From Terriglobia bacterium (GTDB lineage: Bacteria > Acidobacteriota > Terriglobia > Bryobacterales > Bryobacteraceae): 64,000 bases of DNA. The notes beneath the pieces were generated by a model. It made no database searches. It was not told the DNA's origin and saw nothing but the letters and a program-made list of their open reading frames with translations. Location of the stretch: NCBI GenBank assembly GCA_021324615.1, contig JAJPIT010000003.1, positions 26,417-90,416 on the forward strand, in the 5' to 3' direction. Shown here in pieces: positions 16,854 to 26,014 of the stretch; position 1 is the first letter of the stretch, and every line of letters starts with the position of its first letter. Both the position numbers and the translations under genes were made by a program.

Positions 16854-19220
16854 ATGAAGGCTCGCGGCTTTCAGGGAGGCTGGATGCGCATGTGGTTTCG
16901 TGTTCTTGTAATCGCCATTGGAGCGGCCGGGTTCGGCGCTTCGCCGCTGGCTTCGGCGCCGCCCGAGGTTCCTTCCTATCAGCGTTTTCTCAGTCCGGCG
17001 TCGCCGCAGGAGGTTGTCGCCGCGCGAAAAGTGGACCGGGTGGCGTGGGTGGACTACGCCGAGGGGAAACGGAACGCCTACACCGCGGCCGCGCCCCGCT
17101 TTGTCCCCGTGCGGTTGACCAATTTTCAGAAAGACGACGGCATCATGATGTCGGAGATTCGCATCTCCGACGACGGCAGCACGGTGGTGTTCCTCCGCGG
17201 CGAGGCTCCCAATCGCGAAGGCTGGTCGCCGAATCCTTCGGCCGATCCGAACGGGCCGGAACATGCCATCTGGGCTGCGCGCACCAACGCGCCCGGTTCG
17301 GCGTGGCGGGTGGTGGACGCGGCCAACCCCGCTCTGGCGCCCGATGGCAGCTCGATTCTCTTCATCAAGGACGGCCAGATTTTCCGCGCCAAACTCAGCC
17401 CGGTGAAGCCGGCGAGCGAAGTGGACCGGGGCGAAAAGGCCTTCATTAAAGAATGGGGCGTGCAGAGCGATCCGCAATGGTCGCCCGACGGCCGCAAGAT
17501 CGCCTTCGTCAGCACGCGCACCGATCACAGCTTCATCGCGGTCTACGATGTCGCGACGCGCTCGGTGAAGTATATGTCGCCGAGCGTCGATTTCGACACT
17601 ACGCCGATGTGGATGTCCGACAGCCGGCACCTGATCTTCATGCGCCAGCCGGGATTGCCGTTCGGGCAGCAGACGCTGCAAGTGGGTCCGGGAAGCGGCG
17701 CGGTGTATAGCGAAGCGGCCGGCGGGCGCGGGGAAAATCGCGTCGTCAACAACTCGCCCGGTTTCATGCGGGCGACTTTCAAAGGCGGCTACACGGTCGC
17801 GTTCTATAAAGCCGATGCCACTACCGGCGAAGCGCGGGAAGTCTGGCACAACCAACCCAACGATCCGATCGTGATCAATCCCGGCAACCTTCGCCTGGCC
17901 GGGAATTTTTTGATTTTCCAATATGTCGCGCCGGGATCGGGACGCGGAAGAGGCGGGCGCGGAGGGCGCGGCGGGCGCGGGGGCCGTGGCGGAAACGCCG
18001 CGCCGCAGCTTCCCCTGACGCCGGAACAGGAAGCCAAGGCCAAGGATGAATGGGACCGCTACTATTCGCTGGACCTGAACGACGCCTCGGCGCGGCCGGT
18101 GCTGCTGACCACCACCGACGGCCTCATCGAAAATGAGACCTCCATCGCCATTTCGCGCGACGAAAAGACGTTTTACTACTGCACCAACGCCGGCGACATC
18201 GAGCGGCGGCACATCTGGGCCGTACCGGTGAGCGGCGGCACTCCGGTTCAGATCACAACCGGGGAAGGCGTCGAGACCTATCCAACTCCGCTCGCCTCGG
18301 GCGCTTATCTGGCGACTTTCAGCGCCGATTGGAACATGCCGCAATCGCTGGGGATCTGGAAACTCGCATCAGACGGGCCGGTTCGCGCGGCGGCGCCGCA
18401 AAAGATCATCTTCCCGACTACGATGCCGGGCTTTCCCAAGGACGAGCATGTGAAACCGCAGATCGTGCTGACCCGGGCCGACGATGGGCTGGAGATCCAC
18501 AACCAGCTCTTCCTGCCGAAAGACCTGAAGCCGGGCGAGCGGCGGCCGGCCATCGTGTTCGTTCACGGCGGCCCTCCGCGGCAGATGATGCCTGCCTATC
18601 ACTACATGCAGTTTTATCACTGGGCCTATGGGATCAATCAGTGGCTGGCGAGCCAGGGTTACGTCGTGATGTCGATCAATTACCGTCTGGGGATCGGCTA
18701 CGGGCGGTCCTTCCGCCAGGCGGCCAACGCCGGAGCGCAGGGCAATAGCGAATACAAGGATGTTCTGGCCGGCGGCAAATATTTGCAGACCCGGGCCGAC
18801 GTCGATCCGAACCGCATCGGTATCTGGGGACTCTCCTACGGCGGCCTGCTGACCTCCGAAGCGCTGGCGCGCAACTCCGATATTTTTAAAGCCGGCGTCG
18901 ATCTGGCGGGAGTGCATCTGGAAGGCAATTCGCTTGATCCGGCCTCGATTTCTTATCAATCTTCGGCGGTGAGCGCCATAGACAAATGGAAGTCGCCGGT
19001 GCTGCTGGTGCAGGGCGACGACGACCGCAACGTGGCGTTTTTGCAAACGGTGGGGTTGGTGCAGTTGCTGCGGCAGCGCGATGTTTACTACGAGCTCATC
19101 GTTTTTCCCGACGACGTGCACGAATCCCTGCTGCATAGCCGCTGGATGTACACACTGGGGCGCATGCAGACGTTCTTTCACAGATTTTTGTGGGAAAAGC
19201 AGCCGGGGTCGAATAATTAG
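16854..19220 (+). CDS. Secreted S9 prolyl-oligopeptidase-like peptidase
   Basis: 788-aa exported peptidase. A signal peptide (about residues 10-35) is followed by a beta-propeller built from PD40/WD40-like repeats (GVQSDPQWSPDGRKIAFVST and similar) and a C-terminal alpha/beta hydrolase domain. The triad is complete: Ser661 in WGLSYGG, Asp724 in QGDDDRNV, His756 in PDDVHES. HGGPPRQM forms the oxyanion loop. An unusual Gly/Arg-rich stretch of about 20 residues (near 363-384) interrupts the propeller. It probably cleaves oligopeptides in the periplasm or outside; dipeptidyl versus oligopeptidyl specificity cannot be told. Confidence 0.9.
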   Translation: MKARGFQGGWMRMWFRVLVIAIGAAGFGASPLASAPPEVPSYQRFLSPASPQEVVAARKVDRVAWVDYAEGKRNAYTAAAPRFVPVRLTNFQKDDGIMMSEIRISDDGSTVVFLRGEAPNREGWSPNPSADPNGPEHAIWAARTNAPGSAWRVVDAANPALAPDGSSILFIKDGQIFRAKLSPVKPASEVDRGEKAFIKEWGVQSDPQWSPDGRKIAFVSTRTDHSFIAVYDVATRSVKYMSPSVDFDTTPMWMSDSRHLIFMRQPGLPFGQQTLQVGPGSGAVYSEAAGGRGENRVVNNSPGFMRATFKGGYTVAFYKADATTGEAREVWHNQPNDPIVINPGNLRLAGNFLIFQYVAPGSGRGRGGRGGRGGRGGRGGNAAPQLPLTPEQEAKAKDEWDRYYSLDLNDASARPVLLTTTDGLIENETSIAISRDEKTFYYCTNAGDIERRHIWAVPVSGGTPVQITTGEGVETYPTPLASGAYLATFSADWNMPQSLGIWKLASDGPVRAAAPQKIIFPTTMPGFPKDEHVKPQIVLTRADDGLEIHNQLFLPKDLKPGERRPAIVFVHGGPPRQMMPAYHYMQFYHWAYGINQWLASQGYVVMSINYRLGIGYGRSFRQAANAGAQGNSEYKDVLAGGKYLQTRADVDPNRIGIWGLSYGGLLTSEALARNSDIFKAGVDLAGVHLEGNSLDPASISYQSSAVSAIDKWKSPVLLVQGDDDRNVAFLQTVGLVQLLRQRDVYYELIVFPDDVHESLLHSRWMYTLGRMQTFFHRFLWEKQPGSNN

Positions 19221-19249
19221 ACCGCTGAAGCTTCCGGCCGAACGGCGGC

Positions 19250-19711
19250 TCAGAACGGCACGTCGTCGTCGGTGACTTCGCCGCTGGGCGGAGGGGATGG
19301 CGCCGCCGGACGGGATCGCGGGGCGCTGCGCATCGGCTGCTCCTGCGAGAATCCCTCCTCGGGCGCTCCGCCTTCACCTCGTCCGCCAAGCAGGATCACG
19401 TCCTCGGCAATCACTTCGGTCGTCCAGATTTTCTTGCCGTCCTTATCGTCGTAGCTGCGCGTCTGAAGGCGGCCTTCGACGTAAACCTGCTTGCCCTTGG
19501 TCAGATACGGCGCGACATTTTCGCCCCGCCATAACACCACGTTGGACCAGTTGGTTTCTTCCTTCCACTCCCCCGTCTGCTGATCCTTCCAGCGGCGGTT
19601 GGTCGCCACGGAAAATTTGGTCACCGCCGTCTGCGAGGCCGTGTACGCCGTCTCGGCGTCCCGTCCCAGATGGCCGATCAGGATGACTTTATTTACGCTT
19701 CGGCTTGCCAT
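19250..19711 (-). CDS. ssb: Single-stranded DNA-binding protein
   Basis: 153-aa OB-fold protein. The start at ATG 19711 gives MASRSVNKVILIGHLGRDAE, the classic SSB N-terminus; an in-frame ATG 21 nt upstream adds residues with no homology. The OB core has KFSVATNRRW, NVVLWRGENVAPYLTKGKQVYVEGRL, followed by a Gly/Pro-rich linker and the acidic tip DDDVPF that recruits replication and repair proteins. It is monocistronic, divergent from the NIPSNAP gene 47 nt away. Confidence 0.96.
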   Translation of the reverse strand: MASRSVNKVILIGHLGRDAETAYTASQTAVTKFSVATNRRWKDQQTGEWKEETNWSNVVLWRGENVAPYLTKGKQVYVEGRLQTRSYDDKDGKKIWTTEVIAEDVILLGGRGEGGAPEEGFSQEQPMRSAPRSRPAAPSPPPSGEVTDDDVPF

Positions 19712-19758
19712 GATTTTTGCACTGTAGCACACCTCGGCGTTACGATATGCTGGACGAC

Positions 19759-20538
19759 ATGAACCGACGAAGCTTCGCGGGCGCCATGGCCGGACTGGCC
19801 GCCTTGCGGCCGCTGTTTGCCGGCCAGCCCGCGGGCGATTCCTCCGCGCCGGCGCGGTTTTACACCATGGACCGGTTCCAGTTGAAACAGGGCACGCAGC
19901 CGGGCCGCATGAACAACTGGTTTCAGAACTTCCTGCTCCCGAAGATGTCGAAGATCCATTCCGGGCCGAAGATCGTTCTGGAATCGGTGATCGCGCCGCA
20001 TCATCCGCAGATACTGATGATCGCCGGATTTTCCTCGTTCGAGCAGATCTGGACCACGCTCTCCGCGCTCAACGGCGCCGACGTGTGGCAAGCCTGGGAG
20101 AAGATCGAGCGCGGGCCGGAGCCGCCGTTTGAATCGCAATCCTTCAGTATCTACCAGGCCGCGCCGTATTCTCCGGAGATCGCCGCGCGGAGACACGACA
20201 AACCCCGCTATTTCGAGCTGCGGCAGTATCACTCCCCCACCGGTTCGCAGCTTAAAGCGCTGCATGAACGCTTCGCCGGACCGGAAAGCAAGGCGTTTCA
20301 CCGCTCCGGAATTTTTCCGGTTCTCTACACCAGCGGCCTGTTCGGCGCCAATCTGCCCAATCTCACTTATTTAATTCCGTTCGACTCGCTGGAGGCGCGG
20401 GAAAAAGCCTGGGACGCCTTCGCCGCCGATCCGGAATGGATCAAGGCGCGCCAGGAGTCGATCGACGCGCACGGCCAGATCGTCGCCGTCGCCGATCTGT
20501 CCATTTATCGCGCCACCCCGTATTCGCCCATTTCATGA
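19759..20538 (+). CDS. NIPSNAP-family exported protein
   Basis: 259-aa protein starting MNRRSFAGAMAGLAALRPLFAG, a Tat-like signal (RRSF). Two NIPSNAP domains follow (about 40-130 and 140-255), recognisable from YTMDRFQLKQGTQPGRM, RYFELRQYHSPTGSQL and the final DLSIYRATPYSP. NIPSNAP domains are ferredoxin-like alpha/beta dimers of unclear function. The stop overlaps the pxpB start (ATGA), so it is translated together with the 5-oxoprolinase subunits. The start 19759 is preferred over an ATG at 19750, which is in the same frame but lacks the signal context. Confidence 0.88.
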   Translation: MNRRSFAGAMAGLAALRPLFAGQPAGDSSAPARFYTMDRFQLKQGTQPGRMNNWFQNFLLPKMSKIHSGPKIVLESVIAPHHPQILMIAGFSSFEQIWTTLSALNGADVWQAWEKIERGPEPPFESQSFSIYQAAPYSPEIAARRHDKPRYFELRQYHSPTGSQLKALHERFAGPESKAFHRSGIFPVLYTSGLFGANLPNLTYLIPFDSLEAREKAWDAFAADPEWIKARQESIDAHGQIVAVADLSIYRATPYSPIS

Positions 20539-21173
20539 CCATGTTCCGCTACGCCAGTGATCAGTCGCTGCTGGTGTATCTGGGCGAGGAAGTGAATCTC
20601 GAAACGCATCAGCGCGTATTAAAACTGCTGCGGCTGCTCCAGGCCGAGCCGATTCCCGGCGTGCGCAATCTTCATCCGGCCTATCATTCGATTCTGATCG
20701 TCTTCGATCCGCTGCGCCAGGAGCATGAAAGCGTCGAGCGCGCGGTGGCGGCTTGCATCCGCCGGCTCGATTCCATCACGCTGCCCGAGCCCCGCCTGGT
20801 CGAGATTCCGGTGATCTATGACGGCCCCGATTTAGCCGACGTGGCCGCGCTTCATCAAATGACGCCGCAGCGCGTCATCGAGCTGCACTCCTCGGCGGAG
20901 TACGTGGTTTACTTTGTCGGATTCGTGCCGGGGTTTGCCTACCTGGGCGGGTTGCCGCCGGAGCTGGCCACGCCGCGTCTGGAGTCCCCGCGGCAACGCG
21001 TGCCCAAGGGCAGCGTGGCCATCGGCGGCTCGCACACCGGCGTCTATCCGTTCGAAACGCCGGGCGGATGGCGGTTGATTGGCAGAACGACGCTGGAGAT
21101 CTTCGATCCCGAGCGCGAAGAGCTGAGCCGGCTGGTGATTGGCGACCGCGTGCGGTTCGTTCCGGCCTCATGA
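20535..21173 (+). CDS. pxpB: 5-oxoprolinase subunit PxpB
   Basis: 212-aa KipI/PxpB protein, a cyclophilin-like fold that with PxpC and PxpA hydrolyses 5-oxoproline to glutamate using ATP. Diagnostic motifs: NLHPAYHSILIVFDP, EIPVIYDGPDLADVA, and the highly conserved FVGFVPGFAYLGGLP followed by RVPKGSVAIGGSHTGVYP. The ATG at 20535 overlaps the NIPSNAP stop; a second ATG at 20541 is also possible. Its stop overlaps pxpC in the same way. No pxpA gene is in the window. Confidence 0.93.
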   Translation: MTMFRYASDQSLLVYLGEEVNLETHQRVLKLLRLLQAEPIPGVRNLHPAYHSILIVFDPLRQEHESVERAVAACIRRLDSITLPEPRLVEIPVIYDGPDLADVAALHQMTPQRVIELHSSAEYVVYFVGFVPGFAYLGGLPPELATPRLESPRQRVPKGSVAIGGSHTGVYPFETPGGWRLIGRTTLEIFDPEREELSRLVIGDRVRFVPAS

Positions 21174-22102
21174 GCACGATTCGGGTTCAAGCGCCGGGAA
21201 TGTTGACCACCGTGCAGGATCTGGGCCGCTACGGCTACGGTCCGCTGGGCGTCTCGCCGTCGGGCGCGGCGGATCCGGTCGCGCTGCGGGTGGGCAATCT
21301 GCTGGTGGGAAACCCGGAGTCGGCCGCCGCCCTGGAAATGACCTTGCTCGGCGGCACGTTTGTATTTCCCGAGGGTGCGGTCGTCGCGCTCGCCGGCGCT
21401 GATTTTTCCGGGGCGGTGGATGGCACGCCGCTGGCGCCATGGACCGCCTGCGAGCTGCCGCCCGGCGCCACGCTGCGCACCGGCGGCGCGCAATCGGGCG
21501 CGCGATGCTATTTGTGCGTGCGCGGCGGGATCGAGGTAAAACCCCTGCTCGGCAGCGCCTCCACGCATCTTCTCACCGGCCTGGGCGGCTTCCAAGGACG
21601 GCCGCTCAAACGCGGCGACGTCCTACGCATCGGCCGGGGCGGGGGAACGCCGCGCGCGATCCGTCCGGCCCAACTGGCCAAGCTTGCGCCGCGCAAAATC
21701 CTCCGCGTCACCGAGGGGCCGCAAGCCGGCTGGTTTTCGCGCGCATCCCGTGACCGTTTCTTCAGCGCCGTATATCAGGTGACCGGAGAATCCAATCGCA
21801 TGGGTTTGCGGCTGGAGGGTCCGGCGCTGGAGACGCCGCACTCCGGGCAGATGATCTCCGAAGGCGTTTCCCTCGGCGCGATCCAGATTCCGGCCGGGGG
21901 CAAGCCGATCATTCTTTTTGTCGAACAGCAGACCACCGGCGGCTATCCGAAGATCGCCAACGTGATTTCCGCCGATCTTGCCAGCATCGGGCAACTGCGC
22001 CCGCGCGAAGAAATCCGCTTCGAACCGGTCGAGCCGGCCGCCGCCAGAGCCCTGATCCGGGAACAGGAGGAACTGTTGCTTTCAGGCGCGCTGTTTCAAT
22101 AA
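21170..22102 (+). CDS. pxpC: 5-oxoprolinase subunit PxpC
   Basis: 310-aa KipA/PxpC (carboxyltransferase domain, AHS2) protein, partner of PxpB. Motifs: MLTTVQDLGRYGYGPLGVSPSGAADP at the N-terminus, ALEMTLLGG, CYLCVRGGIEVKPLLGSAST, then GESNRMGLRLEGPAL and FVEQQTTGGYPKIANVI, all typical (the first, longer than one motif, is described by its key residues T-V-Q-D-x-G-R and S-G-A-x-D). The start ATG 21170 overlaps the pxpB stop. It ends 10 nt before the convergent sugar transferase gene. Confidence 0.93.
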   Translation: MSTIRVQAPGMLTTVQDLGRYGYGPLGVSPSGAADPVALRVGNLLVGNPESAAALEMTLLGGTFVFPEGAVVALAGADFSGAVDGTPLAPWTACELPPGATLRTGGAQSGARCYLCVRGGIEVKPLLGSASTHLLTGLGGFQGRPLKRGDVLRIGRGGGTPRAIRPAQLAKLAPRKILRVTEGPQAGWFSRASRDRFFSAVYQVTGESNRMGLRLEGPALETPHSGQMISEGVSLGAIQIPAGGKPIILFVEQQTTGGYPKIANVISADLASIGQLRPREEIRFEPVEPAAARALIREQEELLLSGALFQ

Positions 22103-22112
22103 GAGGGCCGCT

Positions 22113-22799
22113 TCAGACCGCCAGCTTTTTCCCGCGCCGCCGAGGCAGATCCCGCTGGGGGATGCCGGCGAATCCGGCGATGCGGCGCTGGTCAAACGCT
22201 TTCGGGAAAAGACTGTAGCAAACGGTGAGCCACAGCAGAAGCAGATCCGTCCGCCAGTTCCGCTGCGCGAGGTAGCGGGCGTTCAATCGCAGCTTCACCG
22301 GGAGGACGTCGCGCCGGTAAACGGATTCGATGTTGCCCGCCCCGGCCAGGATCTCTTCTTCATTGCGGAAACACAGCGTCGCCAGATAGGTGATTCCGGG
22401 CTTCACCTGAAGGACGTTCCGCCAGGATTCGTTCTGCAAATCGACGAATTTAGGGACCTCCGGGCGCGGCCCGATCAGGCTCATCTCGCCTTTCAGGACA
22501 TTGAGGAATTGGGGCAGCTCGTCGATTTTCAGCCGACGCAGATGTCTGCCCAGCCGGGTGACCCGCGGATCCCCAGCGCCGGTAACCGCGCCGCCGGAGC
22601 CGCCGGACATGGTGCGGAATTTCAGGATGCGAAACAGCTCGCCGTGCTGGCCCACGCGCCACTGGCGGAACAGGACGGGCCGCCCGTCGAAGATCCAGAT
22701 CAGCAGCGCAAGGATCGCGAAAACCGGCGCGAGCGCGGCCAGCACGCCAACGGACACGGCGATATCGACCAGGCGCCTCGACCGTTGGCGGGAAATCAT
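22113..22799 (-). CDS. Undecaprenyl-phosphate sugar-1-phosphate transferase
   Basis: 228-aa bacterial sugar transferase (WcaJ/PglC-like monotopic fold). One membrane helix (about 12-35), then RQWRVGQHGELFRILKFRTM, RRLKIDELPQFLNVLKGEMS and LIGPRPEVP, the conserved catalytic core including the Asp-Glu pair in KIDELPQ. It starts exopolysaccharide or O-antigen repeat assembly by loading a sugar-1-phosphate onto undecaprenyl phosphate. It is the short, N-terminally minimal form. The start overlaps the GNAT stop (ATGA). Confidence 0.9.
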   Translation of the reverse strand: MISRQRSRRLVDIAVSVGVLAALAPVFAILALLIWIFDGRPVLFRQWRVGQHGELFRILKFRTMSGGSGGAVTGAGDPRVTRLGRHLRRLKIDELPQFLNVLKGEMSLIGPRPEVPKFVDLQNESWRNVLQVKPGITYLATLCFRNEEEILAGAGNIESVYRRDVLPVKLRLNARYLAQRNWRTDLLLLWLTVCYSLFPKAFDQRRIAGFAGIPQRDLPRRRGKKLAV

Positions 22800-23434
22800 T
22801 GGACGGCGCGGCGAATGACGTACTCGTTCAGCAGGCGCCCGCGATATTGCAGGAAACACTGGCGCAGCTCGAATCCGATCCGCTGATAGAACGAATTGGT
22901 GCGCCCGTTGCCGGTTGCGTCCGTGGTCAGATACACCGCCGGTGCGCCCGCGCTCCAGGCGGCGTCAAGAAAAGCCCGCACCAGCGCCGTGCCGATCCCC
23001 CGGCTCCACGCGTCCGGGGAAACGGCCAGCGAGGATAGCTCGCATTCGCCGGGATGCTGGCGGGCTTTGCCGAGCATCATCCGCTTCACGTGATAGAAAA
23101 CCTGCCCGGCCAGCCGGGGCCGGTTCTTCAGCGCCGCGGCCAGGGAGGCCAGCATCGTCCAGCGCGCGGCCTTCATGCGCCGGTAGAACCGTTCCGGCCG
23201 CAGGAAGCCCGCCACAAACGCGTCGATCTGCGCCGGATCGTGGACCAGCAAAATTCCCCCCGGATCTTCCCGCAGCAGGTTATAGTAGATCGTCAGAAAC
23301 CGCGGGCCGAGCAAAGTCAGGAAGGAATCGGGAAACGCCGCGCAGTGAATCCGCACAACCGCGGCGATATCGGAGGCTTGCGCGCGGCGGATCAGCCCCG
23401 CCTGCGCCCCCTGGGTTGGAAAGATGGCGTTCAT
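22796..23434 (-). CDS. GNAT N-acetyltransferase
   Basis: 212-aa acetyltransferase. The start at ATG 23434 (MNAIFPTQGAQAGLIRRAQ) is chosen because the GNAT fold begins there (RAQASDIAAVVRIHCAAFPDSF); the frame is open upstream but carries no homology. The acetyl-CoA site is LSSLAVSPDAWSRGIGTALV, followed by VYLTTDATGNGRTNSFYQRIGF. Coupled to the sugar-phosphate transferase by a 4-nt overlap, it probably acetylates an amino sugar of a surface polysaccharide (inference from context). Confidence 0.85.
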   Translation of the reverse strand: MNAIFPTQGAQAGLIRRAQASDIAAVVRIHCAAFPDSFLTLLGPRFLTIYYNLLREDPGGILLVHDPAQIDAFVAGFLRPERFYRRMKAARWTMLASLAAALKNRPRLAGQVFYHVKRMMLGKARQHPGECELSSLAVSPDAWSRGIGTALVRAFLDAAWSAGAPAVYLTTDATGNGRTNSFYQRIGFELRQCFLQYRGRLLNEYVIRRAVQ

Positions 23435-23863
23435 ATCGGGCCGGCCATTCGGGAAGGCGCGCAAGCGGCCGGCCCCGCCGCGCCTGAAACGTAAGACAAC
23501 CCGCAACCGCGGCCGGCTCGATTTGCGCACGCAAACTCGCGGCGGCCTTACCAGGAGCAATCCCGCTTCCATCGCGGCATGGCCGTCCAAATACCTGGAG
23601 CACGGGCGGTTCGCGGTATTTCTTGGGCGTCCGGCGGCCCGCGGCGTTCCCTCCAATGCCTCTTAATGGCGCGGATCTTCCATTTTTGCCGGCCCTCGGC
23701 GACGCCCGGCGCCGATGGCGACGTTCAGGCCGCCCGGATGCGTTTTGGCGAACCGCATAGTGACGCGGCCCCGCCGGGTCGGGTGCCGCCGCCGGCAACC
23801 CGGCAGTGGTTCGCCGGCAGGGCGGGCAAAGCGCGCAAGACGGTTTAGTATGATAGAGATTCT
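23435..23863. other. Intergenic region between GNAT and cyclophilin genes
   Basis: About 430 bp with no recognisable protein on either strand; open frames exist but have no family resemblance and low-complexity Arg/Pro/Ala content. The right end holds TATGAT at 23849-23854, a possible -10 element for the cyclophilin gene, without a convincing -35. The left end should contain the promoter of the GNAT/sugar-transferase pair. Confidence 0.4.
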
Positions 23864-24529
23864 ATGAAACGCATCCTGACGATTCTGTTGCTGGGCGGAC
23901 TGGTCTTTGCCCAGAGCAAGACCGCCACGAAGACCGGCGCGGGGAGCAAAGCGGCGCCGGCGGCATCGCACGCCCCGGCGGTCTATCGCGTGAAGCTGAC
24001 CACCACCAAGGGCGACGTCGTCGTCGAGATCACCCGGGCCTGGGCGCCGCTCGGCGCGGATCGCTTCTATCAACTGGTCCGCAGCGGATTCTTCACCGGC
24101 GCGCCGTTTTTCCGGGTGATCCCCAATTTCATGTGCCAGTTCGGCATCAGCCCGACGCCCGCCTTGAACAAGACCTGGGAAGCGCGGCGCCTACTGGACG
24201 ATCCCAAACCCTATCAGTCCAACAAGCGCGGGACGCTGACGTTTGCCACCACCGGCCAGCCCAATTCGCGCGGCACGCAGCTTTTCATCAACTATAAAGA
24301 CAACACCTTCCTCGATTCGCAAGGCTTCGCGCCGATCGGCCAGGTGGTGGAAGGAATGGAAGTCGCCGAGCAGTTTTACTCCGGCTACGGCGATACGGCG
24401 AACAAGGAAGGTGAGATCGAAAACGGCGGCCAGGCGTATCTGGACCGCAACATGCCGCACCTCGACAAAATTATCCGGGCGGTGGTGGTGCCGGCGGCGC
24501 CGAAACCCCCGGCCGATGCGAAACAGTAA
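23864..24529 (+). CDS. Exported cyclophilin-type peptidyl-prolyl isomerase
   Basis: 221-aa protein with a signal peptide (MKRILTILLLGGLVFAQ) and an Ala/Lys/Thr linker, then a cyclophilin domain from about residue 42: VYRVKLTTTKGDVVVEITRAWAP, GAPFFRVIPNFMCQFG (with the Arg of the active site) and GTLTFATTGQPNSRGTQLFINYKD. It should catalyse proline isomerisation on proteins in the periplasm. The linker between signal and domain suggests membrane or periplasmic tethering is not required. It is followed by a GH79-like gene after 84 nt. Confidence 0.92.
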   Translation: MKRILTILLLGGLVFAQSKTATKTGAGSKAAPAASHAPAVYRVKLTTTKGDVVVEITRAWAPLGADRFYQLVRSGFFTGAPFFRVIPNFMCQFGISPTPALNKTWEARRLLDDPKPYQSNKRGTLTFATTGQPNSRGTQLFINYKDNTFLDSQGFAPIGQVVEGMEVAEQFYSGYGDTANKEGEIENGGQAYLDRNMPHLDKIIRAVVVPAAPKPPADAKQ

Positions 24530-24613
24530 CTCTAGGTGGAGGATCCGCATGGGGGGCGTGAAGGAGAGGATCGCTCCCGCGCAGGCTTTCCGTCCGCCGC
24601 TTTTGGGCGGCGC

Positions 24614-25987
24614 ATGAACCGCCGCCGCTTCCTGGCCGGCGCGGCCGCGCTGGCAGGCTCCAGGGCGTTTGCCGATGAGCCGATCCGGGTGGCGGTGAAT
24701 CCGCGCAGCCCGGGCCAGCGGATCGCTCCCGATTTTCTCGGCCTCGGCTATGAAATCTCCTCGGTTGCGCGCCCTGGATTGCTGCACCGCGACAACCGCG
24801 TTTACGTGCAACTGGTGCGCACGCTCTCGGAGCGCGGGGTGATTCGCATCGGCGGCAACACCTCCGACTACGCGCGCTACTCCCGGTCCGGCGAGCCGGT
24901 TTCGGCGCCCAAGGCAACCGTGGTGAACGACGCAGTGCTGAAGGATCTCGGCGGATTCTGCGCGGCGACGGGCTGGAAGCTCATCTGGGGCCTCAATCTG
25001 GGCACGGGAACCGCCCGCGAAGCGGTGGAGGAAGCCAAGGCGGTGCGGGCCAGGGCGGGCGCGCATCTGCTCGCCTTCGAGATCGGCAACGAACCGGATC
25101 TGTTCGGCCGCGCCGGGCACCGCCATCGCGATTACAATTACGAGGAATGGCTCGCCGATTACCGGCGGTTCAAAAAAGCGCTGCGCGATCAGATCCCGGA
25201 CATCCGCTTTGCCGGACCCGACGCCGCGCGGGAAACCGATTGGGTGAGGCGCTTTGCAAACGACGAGGGCCGCGACGCGGTGCTGTTGACGCATCATTAT
25301 TACCGGGAAAGCCAGAATCCGGCGAGCACCATCGAGAAGCTGCTTGCTCCGGACCCCAAGCTGGAGCCGGAGCTTGCCGAACTCCGCGCCGCCTCGAAAG
25401 CCTCCGGGCTGCCATATCGCATCTGCGAGGCGAACTCCTTTTCGGGCGGCGGGCGCGCGGGCGTCAGCGACACCATGGCGGCCGCGCTGTGGGCGCTCGA
25501 TTATCTGTTCACGCTGGCCGCGGGCGGATGCGCCGGCGTCAATCTGGAAACCGGCGTCAATCAACTCGGTTTCGTGAGCCACTATTCGCCGATCGGCGAC
25601 GATGAACGCGGCCATTATGAGGCGCGCCCGGAGTATTACGGCATGCTGGCGTTTGCGCGGGCGGCAAAGGGAAGGCTGGCGGCGGTGGAGATGAATGCGC
25701 CGCCCGAGTTGAAGGCGTGGGCCGTGCAAAACGGCGGAGCGTGCTCGCTCACGCTGATCAACAAAGGGCGCGAGCCGCGCTCATTTGAGATTGAAGCCAA
25801 TCGAGCTTCGCTGCTGCGCCTGAGCGCTCCTTCGATCGATGCAAGATCCGGCGTTTCGCTGGGCGGAGCCGAAGTGGCGCCCGGCGGGGTGTGGAAGCCG
25901 TCGAAAATAGAGCGGCTGGCGGCGAGCAACGCGCGGATCCGGCTCGACCTTCCCGCGGCGAGCGCGGCAATTGTCGAGATTGCCTGA
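24614..25987 (+). CDS. GH79-like (heparanase-type) glycoside hydrolase
   Basis: 457-aa exported glycosidase. The start at ATG 24614 gives MNRRRFLAGAAALAGSRAFA, a Tat-type signal. The TIM barrel contains GVIRIGGNTSDYARY, the acid/base in LLAFEIGNEPDLFG (Glu160) and the nucleophile in YRICEANSFSGG (Glu272), the arrangement of GH79 beta-glucuronidases/heparanases; a C-terminal beta domain follows (SLTLINKGREPRSFEIE). Likely substrate is a glucuronic-acid-containing polysaccharide, which is inference. A perfect rho-independent terminator lies 104 nt after the stop. Confidence 0.85.
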   Translation: MNRRRFLAGAAALAGSRAFADEPIRVAVNPRSPGQRIAPDFLGLGYEISSVARPGLLHRDNRVYVQLVRTLSERGVIRIGGNTSDYARYSRSGEPVSAPKATVVNDAVLKDLGGFCAATGWKLIWGLNLGTGTAREAVEEAKAVRARAGAHLLAFEIGNEPDLFGRAGHRHRDYNYEEWLADYRRFKKALRDQIPDIRFAGPDAARETDWVRRFANDEGRDAVLLTHHYYRESQNPASTIEKLLAPDPKLEPELAELRAASKASGLPYRICEANSFSGGGRAGVSDTMAAALWALDYLFTLAAGGCAGVNLETGVNQLGFVSHYSPIGDDERGHYEARPEYYGMLAFARAAKGRLAAVEMNAPPELKAWAVQNGGACSLTLINKGREPRSFEIEANRASLLRLSAPSIDARSGVSLGGAEVAPGGVWKPSKIERLAASNARIRLDLPAASAAIVEIA

Positions 25988-26014
25988 TTATCTACCGGCC
26001 GGGGCGGCGCGCGA

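Noticed and set aside
17938..18010. CRISPR-like or tandem DNA repeat.
   Set aside because: The repeat is a coding Gly/Arg run inside one intact peptidase gene, without spacers.
23435..23863. Protein gene or degenerate exosortase in the gap.
   Set aside because: Open frames present have low-complexity Arg/Pro/Ala content, no motif and no ribosome-binding site.
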